A stretch of 64,000 nucleotides of DNA. Origin: VAZQ01 sp963756715. Its GTDB lineage: Bacteria; Pseudomonadota; Alphaproteobacteria; Rhizobiales; Xanthobacteraceae. The notes under the pieces were generated by a model, which saw only the letters and a list, made by a program, of their open reading frames with translations, was not told the DNA's origin and searched no databases. Position numbers and translations under genes: made by a program. The stretch spans positions 186,001 through 250,000 of the forward strand of contig CAVWOV010000028.1 of the NCBI GenBank assembly GCA_963756715.1, given 5' to 3'. Of this stretch, positions 8,679 through 19,388 are shown piece by piece. Positions within the stretch are counted from its first letter, which is position 1, and each line of letters starts with the position of its first letter.

Positions 8679-11330
8679 ATGCGCACCGAGGAAGCCCGTC
8701 CCGTCCGCCTGGTCGATTATCGTCCGCCCGATTGGCTGGTGGAAACGGTGAAGCTTGACGTCTCGCTCGACCCAACCGCAACACGCGTGCGCGCGATGCT
8801 GGCCCTGAAGCCCAATCCCGGCAGCGCGGTCCCGGCAGCCCTCGTGCTCGACGGCGAGCGCCTCAAGCTGACCTCGCTGAAGCTCGACGGCGTGACGCTG
8901 CCGGACGGGCAATACGTTGCCACCGACGACCGGCTGACGATCGCCCAGCCGCCGCAACGTCCGTTCCGGCTGGAGATCGAGACTGTGGTTGATCCCTCGG
9001 CCAACACCGAGCTAACCGGGCTCTACCGGTCGAGCGGCAACTATTGCACTCAGTGCGAAGCCGAAGGCTTTCGCCGCATCACCTATTTTCCCGACCGTCC
9101 AGACGTAATGGCGGTCTACACCACCCGCATCGAGGCCGAGAAGTCCGACACGCCGGTGCTGCTCGCCAACGGAAACCTGATGTCGTCCGGCGATGTGCCG
9201 GGTACTACCCGCCACTTCGCCGTCTGGCACGATCCATTTCCCAAACCGTCCTACCTGTTCGCGCTTGTCGGCGGCAAGCTCGCCTGCGTCGAGGACACCT
9301 TCCGCACCATGTCCGGGCGCGACGTCGCGCTGAAAATTTATGTCGAGCCCGGCAAGGAAGCGCGCTGCGCCCATGCCATGGACTCTCTCAAGCGCTCGAT
9401 GCGATGGGACGAACAGGCATTCGGCCGCGAGTACGATCTCGACATCTTCATGATTGTCGCGGTCTCCGACTTCAACATGGGCGCGATGGAGAACAAGGGC
9501 CTCAACGTCTTCAACGACAAATACGTGTTGGCGTCGCCCGAGACCGCGACTGATTCCGACTACGAAAAGATCGAGGCGATCATCGCGCACGAGTACTTTC
9601 ACAACTGGACTGGCAATCGCATTACCTGCCGTGACTGGTTCCAACTCTGCCTTAAGGAAGGGTTGACGGTGTTTCGCGATCAGGAGTTTTCCGCGAGCGA
9701 GCGCTCCGCTTCGGTCGAGCGCATTGGCGACGTGCGGGGCCTGCGCGCACATCAGTTCGTTGAAGACGCCGGCCCCCTCGCCCACCCGGTGCGCCCCGCG
9801 CTCTATCACGAGATCAACAATTTCTACACGGCAACCGTCTACGAGAAAGGCGCCGAGGTCGTGCGGATGCTTCAGACGATGCTCGGCCCGGACAAATTCC
9901 GTCAGGGCATGGACCTGTACTTCACCCGCCACGACGGCGAGGCGGCAACGGTCGAGCAGTTCGTGCAGTGCTTCGCCGACGTCTCCGGCCACGACCTCAC
10001 ACAGTTCATGCTGTGGTACGCGCAGGCCGGCACGCCGGAAGTGGTTGCATCGGGCCGCTTTGACGCGCGGGCGAGAACCTACCGGCTTGAGATCGTGCAA
10101 ACCGTACCGCCGACGCCCGGACAGCCGAACAAGGAACCCATGGTCATTCCGCTCGCGATCGGTCTCGTCGGCCGCGACGGGCGCGACCTGCCGCTCAAGC
10201 TTGCCAGTGGACAAGCCGTTGAGTCTGGCGTGCTCGCTCTGACCAAGCCCGCAGAATCATTCGTCTTCCAAGACCTGGACGAAGCGCCGGTGCCGTCGAT
10301 CAACCGACGATTCTCGGCGCCGGTGAAACTCATCGTCAATCTTTCGGGCGACGACCTGCGCTTTCTTGCCGCCCACGATCGCGATCCGTTCAACCGCTGG
10401 CAAGCGCTGCAGACGCTGTCGTCGCGCCTGCTCGTCGACAACGTGGCCGCCTTGCGCGCGGGCGCGACGGCGCGTCAGGATCAGGGTCTGCTCGACGCGC
10501 TTGCCGCCATCCTTGCCGATGGCACGCTCGAGCCTGCCTTCGTGGCGCTTGCGTTGACGCTGCCGGGAGAAGCGGACATCGCGCGCGAGATCGGTCGCGA
10601 CGTCGATCCAGACGCGATCTTCGCCGCACGTGCGGCGTTGCGCGCCACGATCGGAACGCATCTTGGCGCCGCCCTGGCGGAACATTACCATGCAATCGCG
10701 GATCGGAACCCCTACAGTCCGGATGCTGCGAGCGCCGGACGGCGCACACTACGACACACCTGTCTCGATCTGATGGCCGCGACCGGGCGCCCCGACGCGA
10801 TCGCGGACGCCGTGCAGCAATATCAGACTGCGGACAACATGACGGACCGCATGGCCGCGCTCTCGACACTCACGCTATGTGCCGTACCGGAACGCACCGC
10901 CGCGCTCGACGACTTCTTCTCACGCTACAAGGACGACCCGCTGATCGTCGACAAGTGGTTCACGCTGCAGGCTTCGATTCCGGAGCCCGCAACACTCGAC
11001 CGGGTGAAGGCGCTAACCCAGCATCCGGCATTTTCATTCGGCAATCCTAACCGCGTGCGCGCTCTCATCCATTCGTTCGCGCTGGCGAACCAGAAGGAAT
11101 TCAACCGTGCCGATGGCGCGGGCTACGACTTCGTCGCTGAGACCGTGCTGGCACTCGATCCGAAGAATCCGCAGCTTGCGGCGCGACTGTTGTCCTCGCT
11201 CAAGAGCTGGCATGTACTTGAGCCTGGCCGGCGGGCGCGGGCGCAAGCCGCGTTGCGACGCGTTGCGGATTCGCCATCGCTCTCTCCCGACGTAGGCGAC
11301 ATCGTCCGCCGCGCGCTGGCTGACGACTGA
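8679..11330 (+). CDS. pepN: Aminopeptidase N (M1 family)
   Basis: Zinc aminopeptidase of about 883 residues removing N-terminal amino acids from peptides in the cytoplasm. The exopeptidase motif GAMENKGLNVF comes first. The zinc site HEYFHNWTGNRITCRDW (HEXXH) follows near residue 303, with KEGLTVFRDQEF supplying the downstream Glu. The C-terminal superhelical domain is complete, as in the E. coli enzyme. The ATG at 8679 is chosen over a TTG at 8664 because the sequence starts like its homologues there. No membrane segment or signal peptide. Confidence 0.96.
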   Translation: MRTEEARPVRLVDYRPPDWLVETVKLDVSLDPTATRVRAMLALKPNPGSAVPAALVLDGERLKLTSLKLDGVTLPDGQYVATDDRLTIAQPPQRPFRLEIETVVDPSANTELTGLYRSSGNYCTQCEAEGFRRITYFPDRPDVMAVYTTRIEAEKSDTPVLLANGNLMSSGDVPGTTRHFAVWHDPFPKPSYLFALVGGKLACVEDTFRTMSGRDVALKIYVEPGKEARCAHAMDSLKRSMRWDEQAFGREYDLDIFMIVAVSDFNMGAMENKGLNVFNDKYVLASPETATDSDYEKIEAIIAHEYFHNWTGNRITCRDWFQLCLKEGLTVFRDQEFSASERSASVERIGDVRGLRAHQFVEDAGPLAHPVRPALYHEINNFYTATVYEKGAEVVRMLQTMLGPDKFRQGMDLYFTRHDGEAATVEQFVQCFADVSGHDLTQFMLWYAQAGTPEVVASGRFDARARTYRLEIVQTVPPTPGQPNKEPMVIPLAIGLVGRDGRDLPLKLASGQAVESGVLALTKPAESFVFQDLDEAPVPSINRRFSAPVKLIVNLSGDDLRFLAAHDRDPFNRWQALQTLSSRLLVDNVAALRAGATARQDQGLLDALAAILADGTLEPAFVALALTLPGEADIAREIGRDVDPDAIFAARAALRATIGTHLGAALAEHYHAIADRNPYSPDAASAGRRTLRHTCLDLMAATGRPDAIADAVQQYQTADNMTDRMAALSTLTLCAVPERTAALDDFFSRYKDDPLIVDKWFTLQASIPEPATLDRVKALTQHPAFSFGNPNRVRALIHSFALANQKEFNRADGAGYDFVAETVLALDPKNPQLAARLLSSLKSWHVLEPGRRARAQAALRRVADSPSLSPDVGDIVRRALADD

Positions 11331-11675
11331 CGGAATTAATGCAGTTTTGCTCTGTTCAGGCAGCAACGAGCACGGCGGATGCGTCGCAAACTTGACCGCG
11401 ATTTGCCGCTCGCGCGGTGCCGTAATGCTTAACGCCGTCACTGTATTGCCACGCTGAAATTCCCGCGAATTTCTTTCCCCGGACCACCCGCAGGTTCGGA
11501 TCCCGGCAGAAATTCATTGCAGATCAATCCGTAAGCCGCCGGTCATAAATCTTAAAAATTCCTTAACGTGCCCTCTCGACAAATTGCCATCTTTCAATTC
11601 CAATCAAAGTGATTCGGAGAGATGCGGCACATCCTTCCGATCGAAGGCTGTTAGGGACATCCGGGGAGGCCACGC
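11331..11675. other. Intergenic region upstream of the PleC-like kinase gene
   Basis: 345 bases without a gene. It becomes AT-rich from about 11,500 onward, ending at the kinase ATG at 11,676. It holds the CtrA-type box listed separately. I see no clear terminator for pepN and no RNA gene. Confidence 0.6.
11552..11567 (+). promoter_or_regulatory. CtrA-type binding box (TTAA-N7-TTAAC)
   Basis: The sequence TTAAAAATTCCTTAAC is an exact match to the alphaproteobacterial CtrA consensus TTAA-N7-TTAAC. It lies about 110 bases upstream of the ATG of a PleC-like kinase, inside an AT-rich stretch. CtrA boxes commonly sit near promoters of cell-cycle genes. Function here is inferred from sequence and position only. 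Confidence 0.55.
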
Positions 11676-14048
11676 ATGGCGCGCGCTGAGGTCGCGAGCG
11701 CGTCTGTAAGCACAGATTCAATCAAGGGACTTGCGCAGTCGATTGCAAAGCCCGCGTATCGGCGGCTATTGACCGCCGAACCGGCTCTGCGACGCGCCGT
11801 CCCTGCATTGATCATCGCATTCTTGCTCACCATTTGCGTCGGTGCGATCGTGCAGGTGCTCGATCATCGCCGCCAGACCATCGCCGACCTCGTCAAGCAG
11901 ATCGATGCCGTAGGCGATCTCCTCGCCGACAGGCTTGACCGCTTCGAACGCGAAAAGCCCAGCAAGCCCGACCGCCGTCTTCAGAACGCACTAGAGCAGA
12001 TGCTTCCAGCCTGGGGACGCATTCCAGGCCGCCAGATATTTATCGCCAACGCCGATGGCGTCATCATCGCCGGCATCCGCTTCGTGCCCTTCAATAAGGG
12101 TGACGGCGCTTCAGTTGCGGCAGTTCCCCTCGAACCGCCGATGACCGGCCGCAATCTGATTGACGTCCTGGGTCCGGTGCAACCGTTGACGACGCTGGGC
12201 GCCGCCGCCGGCGTGCTCGAAATCCCACTCGCGGACGGCACGCCTGCCTATGCGACGGTCCGCAACCTCGCGGCCTCGAACAGCGATCTTGCCATCGTAC
12301 ATCCTCGCGGCGAGGCACTGGGGCCATGGCTCTCCGATACCGCACTGACCGTAACGCTTTCCGCCACCACCGGCTTCGTCGTACTGATCCTCGGCTTCGC
12401 CTTTCACTGGCAGGCGACGCGCGCGCGCGAAGCGGACGTCATTTACGAGACGGTGCGCACTCGCATCGACACCGCACTCAACCGCGGCCGCTGCGGATTG
12501 TGGGATTGGGACCTCGCCCGCGGCCGTATCTTCTGGTCGCACTCGATGTTTGCGATCCTCGGCCTCAAACCGCGCGACGCACTGATGAGCTTCGGCGAGG
12601 TCGATGCCATCGTCCATCCCGAAGACATCCACCTCTATGAACTTGCCGTGCAACTTGCCGACGCCAAGGCCAACCTCGTCGATCACGCCTTTCGCATGCG
12701 CCACGCCAACGGCAATTGGGTGTGGCTGCGCGCACGCTGTGAACTGGTGCAGCAGTCCGGTGACGGCGGACCGCATCTGATCGGGATCGCGGTCGATATT
12801 ACCGAGCAGAAATCGCTGGTGGAGCGGACAGTCGAAGCCGATCTCCGTCTGCGCGACGCGGTCGAGACCATTCCGGAGGCATTCGTCGTCTGGGATGCCC
12901 AGAACAGGCTCGTGCTGTGCAATTCCAATTTCCAGGTGCTGTACAATCTGCCCGACGATGCCATCGTTGCGGGCGCATCCTACGAAGCAGTGGTGGCCGC
13001 CGGCCGCGAACCGGTCGTGCGCTCGAAGGTCACGAGCGAAGGCGCGCTGCCCGGAGCGCGCACTTTCGAGGCGCAGATCGACGACGGCCGCTGGCTGCAC
13101 ATCAGCGAGCGGCGCACCAAGGATGGCGGCTATGTCTCGGTCGGCACCGACATCACCAACATCAAGTCGCACGAAGAAAGGCTGATGGAGAGCGAGCGCC
13201 GCCTGATGAACACGGTTTCGGACTTGCGCTCGTCTCAGCAAAAGCTCGAACGCCAGGCCGAAGAGCTCGCCATCCTGGCGGAGAAATATTCCGAGGAGAA
13301 GACACGCGCCGAAGAGGCGAGCCAGGCGAAATCGAAGTTCCTCGCCAACATGAGCCATGAGCTGCGCACGCCGCTCAATGCCATCATCGGCTTTTCCGAG
13401 ATCATGGAGGCCGGCATGTTCGGCCCGATCGGCACCGATAAATACCGCGAGTACTGCACCGACATTCATCAAAGCGGGCAATATCTGCTCGACGTGATCA
13501 ACGACGTGCTCGACATGTCGAAGATCGAGGCCGGCCGCATCCGGCTTGATCGCGAAGAGGTGGAACTCGAACCCTTCCTCGACGATGCCATGCGCGTGGT
13601 TTCGGGCCGCGCCAACGACAAGCAGCTCACGCTCGATTCCCGCATCGACGCCGGCATCCGCGTCATGGCCGACCGCCGTCTGCTCAAGCAGATCATGCTG
13701 AACCTGCTCTCCAACGCGGTGAAATTTACGCCTGATGGCGGCCGCATCACGATCCGGGCGCGGTCAGCCGGGAGTTGCGTCAGCATCGCCATCGCCGACA
13801 GCGGCATCGGCATTCCCCGCGACGCGCTCGCCAAGCTCGGCCGGCCGTTCGAACAGGTCGAGAGCCAACTCACCAAGAGTCATCAGGGATCGGGGCTTGG
13901 CCTCGCGATTGCGCGTTCGCTCACCGAACTGCACGGCGGCACGATGCGCATCCGCTCGATGCTCGGTCGCGGTACGATCGTGTTGCTGCGCCTGCCGCTT
14001 CATTCCGAGCCAGTAGGCCGCGAGCAGGCTGAAGTCGCCGCGGCCTGA
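11676..14048 (+). CDS. pleC: PAS-domain sensor histidine kinase, PleC-like
   Basis: 790 residues. A membrane helix (about 47-67), a periplasmic sensor region (about 70-220) and a second helix (about 223-243) precede two PAS domains (about 265-390 and 395-500). A coiled coil leads to HisKA with MSHELRTPLNAIIGFSEIM (His near residue 564), then HATPase with NLLSNAVKF, DSGIGIP and GSGLGLAI. Length, topology and the flank FGPIGTDKYREYCTDIHQSG match PleC, which phosphorylates or dephosphorylates DivK. Its place between pepN and glnE is, from memory, conserved in rhizobia. A CtrA-type box lies upstream. The symbol is by similarity. Confidence 0.8.
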   Translation: MARAEVASASVSTDSIKGLAQSIAKPAYRRLLTAEPALRRAVPALIIAFLLTICVGAIVQVLDHRRQTIADLVKQIDAVGDLLADRLDRFEREKPSKPDRRLQNALEQMLPAWGRIPGRQIFIANADGVIIAGIRFVPFNKGDGASVAAVPLEPPMTGRNLIDVLGPVQPLTTLGAAAGVLEIPLADGTPAYATVRNLAASNSDLAIVHPRGEALGPWLSDTALTVTLSATTGFVVLILGFAFHWQATRAREADVIYETVRTRIDTALNRGRCGLWDWDLARGRIFWSHSMFAILGLKPRDALMSFGEVDAIVHPEDIHLYELAVQLADAKANLVDHAFRMRHANGNWVWLRARCELVQQSGDGGPHLIGIAVDITEQKSLVERTVEADLRLRDAVETIPEAFVVWDAQNRLVLCNSNFQVLYNLPDDAIVAGASYEAVVAAGREPVVRSKVTSEGALPGARTFEAQIDDGRWLHISERRTKDGGYVSVGTDITNIKSHEERLMESERRLMNTVSDLRSSQQKLERQAEELAILAEKYSEEKTRAEEASQAKSKFLANMSHELRTPLNAIIGFSEIMEAGMFGPIGTDKYREYCTDIHQSGQYLLDVINDVLDMSKIEAGRIRLDREEVELEPFLDDAMRVVSGRANDKQLTLDSRIDAGIRVMADRRLLKQIMLNLLSNAVKFTPDGGRITIRARSAGSCVSIAIADSGIGIPRDALAKLGRPFEQVESQLTKSHQGSGLGLAIARSLTELHGGTMRIRSMLGRGTIVLLRLPLHSEPVGREQAEVAAA

Positions 14049-14084
14049 AGGCCGAACGCTCGCCGAACCGGCGCCGGCCGGCCG

Positions 14085-17025
14085 TCACATCGAAGCGCCG
14101 AGGATGCGCTTGAAGCTTGCCCGCACCTTGGTCTCCGTTTCGCCGATGAAGGCGTCGAGCGTGGCGAAATTCGGCACGTCGGCTGCGCGCGCGAGCAGTT
14201 GCATGAGCCCGGGCGCCGCGGTTTTGGGGTCAAACGGACCGTTGAGGCACACCCGCAGGATCTGCGTAAGGTCGTGATAGAGCCGCACCGCCGGACGCAG
14301 GACTTCCGCGTCCTCGGTGGCAAGCGCGCCAAGCCGCCAAGCCTTGTCGAGCACGCGCGCGGTCGAGGTATCGAGGATGCCGGGCATCTCGGCCGCATGA
14401 ACGAGTTGCAGATACTGTGCGATGAACTCGATGTCGATCAGGCCGCCGGCGACGTATTTGAGATTCCAGCGATCGTCTTCGCCCTTCTCGGTTGCGATTG
14501 CCTGACGCATCTCGACCACGTCCGCCGCCACCGTCGCAGCGTCGCGCGGACGACACAGCACGCCGCGGATCACGCTCTCGACGCGCTCGGCAAATTCGGG
14601 ACTGGCGGAAACGACGCGCGCACGCGTCAGGGCCAAATGCTCCCAAGTCCAGGCCTCGGCTTCCTGGTAACCGGCAAAGCCGTCGATCTGTGTCGCGAGC
14701 GGCCCTGAGCGCCCGGATGGACGAAGCCGCATATCGACTTGATAGAGGTGGCCATATCGGGTCGGGGCGGTCAGCGCATTGATAAGGCGCTGCGTAAGAC
14801 GGGAGAAATACTGCGAGCCGTAAAGCGGCCGCGGGCCGCTCGATTCGGGATGTTCCGAATCGAACTCGTAGATCACGATCAAATCGAGGTCCGAGGTCGC
14901 CGCCATTTCGCGTCCGCCAAGCTTGCCGAGCGCAAGGATCGCGGTCTCCTGGTTCCGGATACAGCCGTGAAGCTTGGCGAAATTGTTCTCGACCGTCCGA
15001 TGCAGCGACCGGATCAGCACATCAGCGAGGCGCGCAAATGCTTCGCCGGCCTGCTCCGCCGACACCGTGCCCGACAGGATGCGGGTTCCGATCAGGAACA
15101 TGTGCTCCTGGGCAAACATGCGAATCCGTTCGAGGAAATCCTCATAGGTGCTGGCCTGCCACAGCGATCGGTCGAGCCCGGCGGTCAATTCCGAGTCCTC
15201 CGGCAGCGCCCCGAAGAAACTCGGATCAATCACCGCGTCCATCACTTCGGGGAACTGCGCGAGAATTTCGGCGAGCCGGGGTGCGGCGCCCAGCACCTGC
15301 GCGATCAATGCGATGAGGTCGGGGTTCTGCCGCAACAGCGAAAAGAGCCGCGCGCTCTTCATGCCGGCGAGGAAGCGGTCGAATGCGGCCAGCGCCGCGT
15401 CCGGATTGGCGGAGCGGGCGAAGTGCGGCAGCAGGACCGGAATCAAATCGGCAAGTTCGGCGCGGGCGAAATCCGCACGCAGCGCCCGATAGGTCCCCGC
15501 CGACCAGCCGCGCACCATGGCTGACACTTCGAGCGGGCTGCGAAAGCCCATCTCGGTCAGCCGATCAAGCGTCTCGCGGTTGTCGGCATCCGCGGGAAAC
15601 AACAACGGCCGCCGGCCGGCTTCGAGCATCGGGGCATTTTCGAACAAAGTCGCGTAGTGGCGCTGGACGTTGCGTAAATGCGAGAGCAGCACCTCGGCAA
15701 AGGTGTCGCGGTCAGGAAAGCCCGCAAAACGGGCGAAACGTTCGAGCCCGTCGCGCTCGGCGGGCAGCGTATGGGTCTGCTCGTCGGCCACCATCTGGAG
15801 GCGGTTCTCGACCACGCGCAGGAAGCGGTAGGCGCTGTCGAGATCGGCGCGCGCCTCGACATCAATCCAGCCGCCGTCCGCGAGTGTCTTGAGCGTCGCC
15901 AGCGTCTCCCGATCGCGCAGTTCGGGATGCCGGCCGCCCGCAATCAACTGCTGGGTCTGGACGAAGAACTCGATCTCGCGGATTCCGCCACGTCCGAGTT
16001 TGATGTTGTGGCCCTCGACCGCGATGGTGTCATGACCCCGATAGGCATGGATCTGCCGCTTCATCGCGTGGATGTCGGCCACCGCTGTGAAATCAAGATA
16101 TTTGCGCCAGATGAACGGCGCCAGATCCCTGAGCAGCGCTTCGCCGGCCTCGATGTCGCCTGCGCACGGCCGCGCCTTGATCAGCGCAGCGCGCTCCCAG
16201 TTCAAGCCGACGCTCTCATAGTAGTTCAGCGCCGAGGCGGTGGAGATGGCGATCTGGGTGGAGGCTGGATCCGGCCGCAATCTGAGATCGGTGCGGAACA
16301 CGTAGCCGTCCGGCGTACGTTCCTGCAGGAGCTTCACCAGCCCGCGCGTGAGCCGCACGTAGAATGCGCCGGGCTCGGTGCCGGGCTCAAGCGCTGCGCA
16401 AGCCGCGTCGTAGAACACGATCAGATCGATATCACTCGAATAGTTGAGCTCGTTCGAGCCCATCTTGCCCATGGCGAGAATGATGTATCCGCAGTTCTTT
16501 GCCGGGTGGAGCGGGTCAGCGAGCTTGAACCGCTTGCGCCGCTGCGCGTCGGCCAGCAGATATTCAACGGCGGCGCTCACGGCCGCGTCCGCCAGCTCGG
16601 TCTGCCGGCGTGTGACCTCCATGACCGGCCAAACGCCGCCGATGTCGGCGATGGCGATGAGCAACGCGGTCTCCGCCTTCATGCGGCGGAGCAGCCGCAT
16701 TGCCTGCGCCTCGTCCTGGGTCGCCGCGACAGCGCGCACCGCTGCGTTGAGGATTTCGTCGAAACCGTTGTCGGGATCGGCTTCGAGCAGCGCGACAAGC
16801 CGCTGCGGTTCCTGGCGGGCGAGGTCCCAGAGATAGGGCGCCCCTTCGGCCTAGCGCCGCAATGAGCGCACTCAGGGTCGGATGCTCGGTCAGCAGCCGC
16901 TTGAGCGTGTCGCCGGCGGGCGAATCGGACAGTTCATCAAGCCATTCGGCAACGCGTGCACGCGCCTCATCGGCCGCAAAAAGCTGCGGCGCAGTGACGA
17001 TACGCTGCGCAAGCGAATTGGCCAT
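14085..17025 (-). CDS. glnE: Bifunctional glutamine synthetase adenylyltransferase/deadenylase, with one apparent frameshift
   Basis: GlnE adds and removes AMP on glutamine synthetase in nitrogen control. Both nucleotidyltransferase domains are present: GSNELNYSSDIDLIVFYD in the first half and GGREMAATSDLDLIVIYEFD in the second, with the GlnD/PII-uridyltransferase-type helical domains. Total length is about 980 residues, normal for the family. The N-terminus from the ATG at 17,025 is in a different frame from the rest. Removing one C at 16,850/16,851 joins ...LSALIAALA to EGAPYLWDLARQ and restores an ordinary GlnE. As everything else is intact, a sequencing or assembly error is more likely than a real null. 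Confidence 0.93.
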
Positions 17026-17101
17026 GTTGATTTAGGGATATTCTAAGGCGCCGCGCGAAGAAAGGGCGCGTCCCCGCCCTTTCAACCATCGTGTGGGGAC
17101 C

Positions 17102-18517
17102 CTAAGCCGCAGCTTGCCCGGGCCCGACGCGCGGCAGCATGATGACGCTGCGCAGCCCGGGCTGGTTGTCCTCGAGCCGCAGCTCTCCCCCATGCAGCCG
17201 GGCAACCGCCGATGCGAGGCTGAGACCGAGCCCCGAGCCCGGCTCGGAGCGGCTTTGTTCAAGCCGCACGAAGCGGTCCACGACGCGTCCGCGATCGGCC
17301 TCCGGGATGCCGGGCCCGCCGTCCGCCACCGTGAGGAGAATGCGATCCCCGTCACCCTGCGCCTTGACGACGATCCCGGAACCATGAGCGTTGGCGGCCG
17401 AGCGGTTTGGTGCGGCATACTTGATGGCGTTGTCGACCAGATTGGCAAGTGCCTGGCTCACCAGTTCGCGGTTGCCGTGAACCGGCGCTGCGGCGGGCGC
17501 TTCGACTGTGAGCGTAAGGCCCTTGTCGTCGGCCAACGGCTCGTACAGTTCGCCGACCCCGCGTGCGATCTCGGCGGCGTCAAAATCGGTCATGTTGTCG
17601 CGCGCCTGGCCCAACTCGGCCCGCGCGATCATCAGCAGCGCATTGAACGTGCGAATCAGCGCGTCCGATTCCTCGATCGTGCCTTCAAGCGCAGCGCGGT
17701 ACTGCGATTCGTCTTCCGCCAGACGCAACGCCTCCTCGCAGCGGTTCCGCAGCCGCGTCAGCGGCGTCTTGAGGTCATGCGCGATATTGTCGGACACCTC
17801 CTTGAGGCCATGCATGAGCGCCTCGATCCGCTCGAGCATGGCATTGAGGTTCTCGGCCAGCCGGTCGAGTTCGTCGCCGGTACCGGCGATCGGCAACCGG
17901 CCGGTAAGATCGCCGTCCATGATCGTGCGGGTCGTATCCGTCATGGCATCGACCCGCTTGAGCACGCGACGCGTCACGAAGAACCCGCCGGCGACCCCCA
18001 GAATCACGACGATCGCCAGCGACCAGCGACCGGCCGCCAGCACAATGTCATGTAGCCTTTCGCGCTCTTCGAGGTCGCGGCCGACGAGCAGCCGGAAGCC
18101 GCCAGGCAATTGAAACACTCTGACGAGTGCACGATGCCCGGCGATATCCTGATCGTCGAGCCGGCGGTAGGCCGTCTCGGTCCAACCGGTCGTCTCCAGA
18201 ATTCCGGTCGAGAGCGAACCGACATTACCGGCCAGGCCCTCGCCCGCCGGCGTGGTCAAGAGATAGAGGCTCGACCCCGGCCGGCGTGCCCTCGCGTCGA
18301 TCACGAAGACCAGGCGACGGATACCGCCCAGGCGGTACTGCTCCGCAAGGCCGGTGATTTCGGCGTCGACCGTCTGGGTGATCTGCTCGGTGATGAGCCG
18401 GCGCGTGTTCCAGGCGAAATAGCCGAGCAGAAAGGCCGCGAACAGGGCGAACACGGTGAGATAGACCAGCGTCAGCTTGAACGCGGTCGTGCGCAGGAGC
18501 TTGCCGAGCGCCGTCAT
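17102..18517 (-). CDS. Sensor histidine kinase with HAMP domain
   Basis: 471 residues. Two membrane helices (about 12-33 and 168-190) flank a periplasmic sensor of about 130 residues. They are followed by HAMP, HisKA with DNIAHDLKTPLTRLRNR (phosphoacceptor His) and HATPase with NLVDNAIKYA, DGGPGIP and GSGLGLSLA. It is encoded directly after the OmpR-type regulator at 18.6-19.25 kb with a 62-base gap, so the two form a pair. Location beside degP suggests an envelope-stress input, but no ligand can be inferred. Confidence 0.92.
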   Translation of the reverse strand: MTALGKLLRTTAFKLTLVYLTVFALFAAFLLGYFAWNTRRLITEQITQTVDAEITGLAEQYRLGGIRRLVFVIDARARRPGSSLYLLTTPAGEGLAGNVGSLSTGILETTGWTETAYRRLDDQDIAGHRALVRVFQLPGGFRLLVGRDLEERERLHDIVLAAGRWSLAIVVILGVAGGFFVTRRVLKRVDAMTDTTRTIMDGDLTGRLPIAGTGDELDRLAENLNAMLERIEALMHGLKEVSDNIAHDLKTPLTRLRNRCEEALRLAEDESQYRAALEGTIEESDALIRTFNALLMIARAELGQARDNMTDFDAAEIARGVGELYEPLADDKGLTLTVEAPAAAPVHGNRELVSQALANLVDNAIKYAAPNRSAANAHGSGIVVKAQGDGDRILLTVADGGPGIPEADRGRVVDRFVRLEQSRSEPGSGLGLSLASAVARLHGGELRLEDNQPGLRSVIMLPRVGPGQAAA

Positions 18518-18579
18518 CCCTCACCCGCCGACGTGTACCGCCGCCCGGTCCGATCTAGCGGCAACCCAGGGCGGGGCAA

Positions 18580-19254
18580 TCACTTGCTGTCGCGTACCAC
18601 ATACCCGGCACCGCGCACGGTGTGGAGCAATGGTTGAGAGAAACCTTTATCAATCTTTGATCGCAACCGCGAGATATGCACGTCAATAACGTTGGTCTGC
18701 GGATCGAAATGATAATCCCACACGTTCTCCAGCAGCATGGTGCGGGTCACCACCTGGCCGGCATGCTTCATCAGGTATTCGAGCAGACGAAATTCGCGCG
18801 GCTGCAGCACGATTTCGTCGCCGGCACGCGAGACCTGATGGGACAACCGGTCGAGTTCGAGATCGCCGACGCGATAGACCATTTCCTCGCGGCCGCCACG
18901 ACGGCGGGCCAGCACTTCGATCCGCGCGAGAAGCTCGGCAAACGAATACGGCTTGGGCAAGTAATCGTCGCCGCCGGCGCGCAACCCCTTGACCCGGTCA
19001 TCGACCTGCGCGAGCGCCGACAGAATGAGGGCCGGCGTTTCGATGCCCTTGCCGCGCAAGGTTCCAATCACCGTCAGCCCGTCGAGCTTGGGCAGCATGC
19101 GGTCGACAATCAGGACATCGTATTGGCCGTCCATAGCGAGCGCGAGCCCTTCCTCGCCATCAGCAGCAAGATCGGCAACGTGGCCGACCTCGCGAAAGGC
19201 CTTGACCAGGTAATCTGCGGCATCGCGATCGTCTTCGATGATCAACAGACGCAT
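18580..19254 (-). CDS. OmpR/PhoB-family response regulator
   Basis: About 224 residues. The receiver domain has the acidic pair ED in LLIIEDDRDA, the phosphoacceptor Asp in LIVDRMLPKLDGL and the conserved Lys in LPKPYSFAELLAR. The C-terminal winged helix ends with TNVIDVHISRLRSKID and VRGAGYVV. It is paired with the kinase immediately downstream. The ATG at 19,254 gives the usual start MRLLIIEDD; upstream in-frame codons add 23 residues with no family similarity. Confidence 0.93.
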   Translation of the reverse strand: MRLLIIEDDRDAADYLVKAFREVGHVADLAADGEEGLALAMDGQYDVLIVDRMLPKLDGLTVIGTLRGKGIETPALILSALAQVDDRVKGLRAGGDDYLPKPYSFAELLARIEVLARRRGGREEMVYRVGDLELDRLSHQVSRAGDEIVLQPREFRLLEYLMKHAGQVVTRTMLLENVWDYHFDPQTNVIDVHISRLRSKIDKGFSQPLLHTVRGAGYVVRDSK

Positions 19255-19388
19255 GACGGAGCGGCCATCTCTACCGTAGGGGCTTTCCCGCACTGCGGCG
19301 GTATGTGTCTCGGAGGGCATCATAGCTGCAACACTTCAACAAGTCGCGAACACGGACCGCAACCGCCGCACCGCGGGCACAAAAATGA

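Noticed and set aside
14739..16865. Plus-strand open frames opposite glnE
   Set aside because: GlnE motifs occupy the whole minus strand; composition of the antisense frames is that of shadows.
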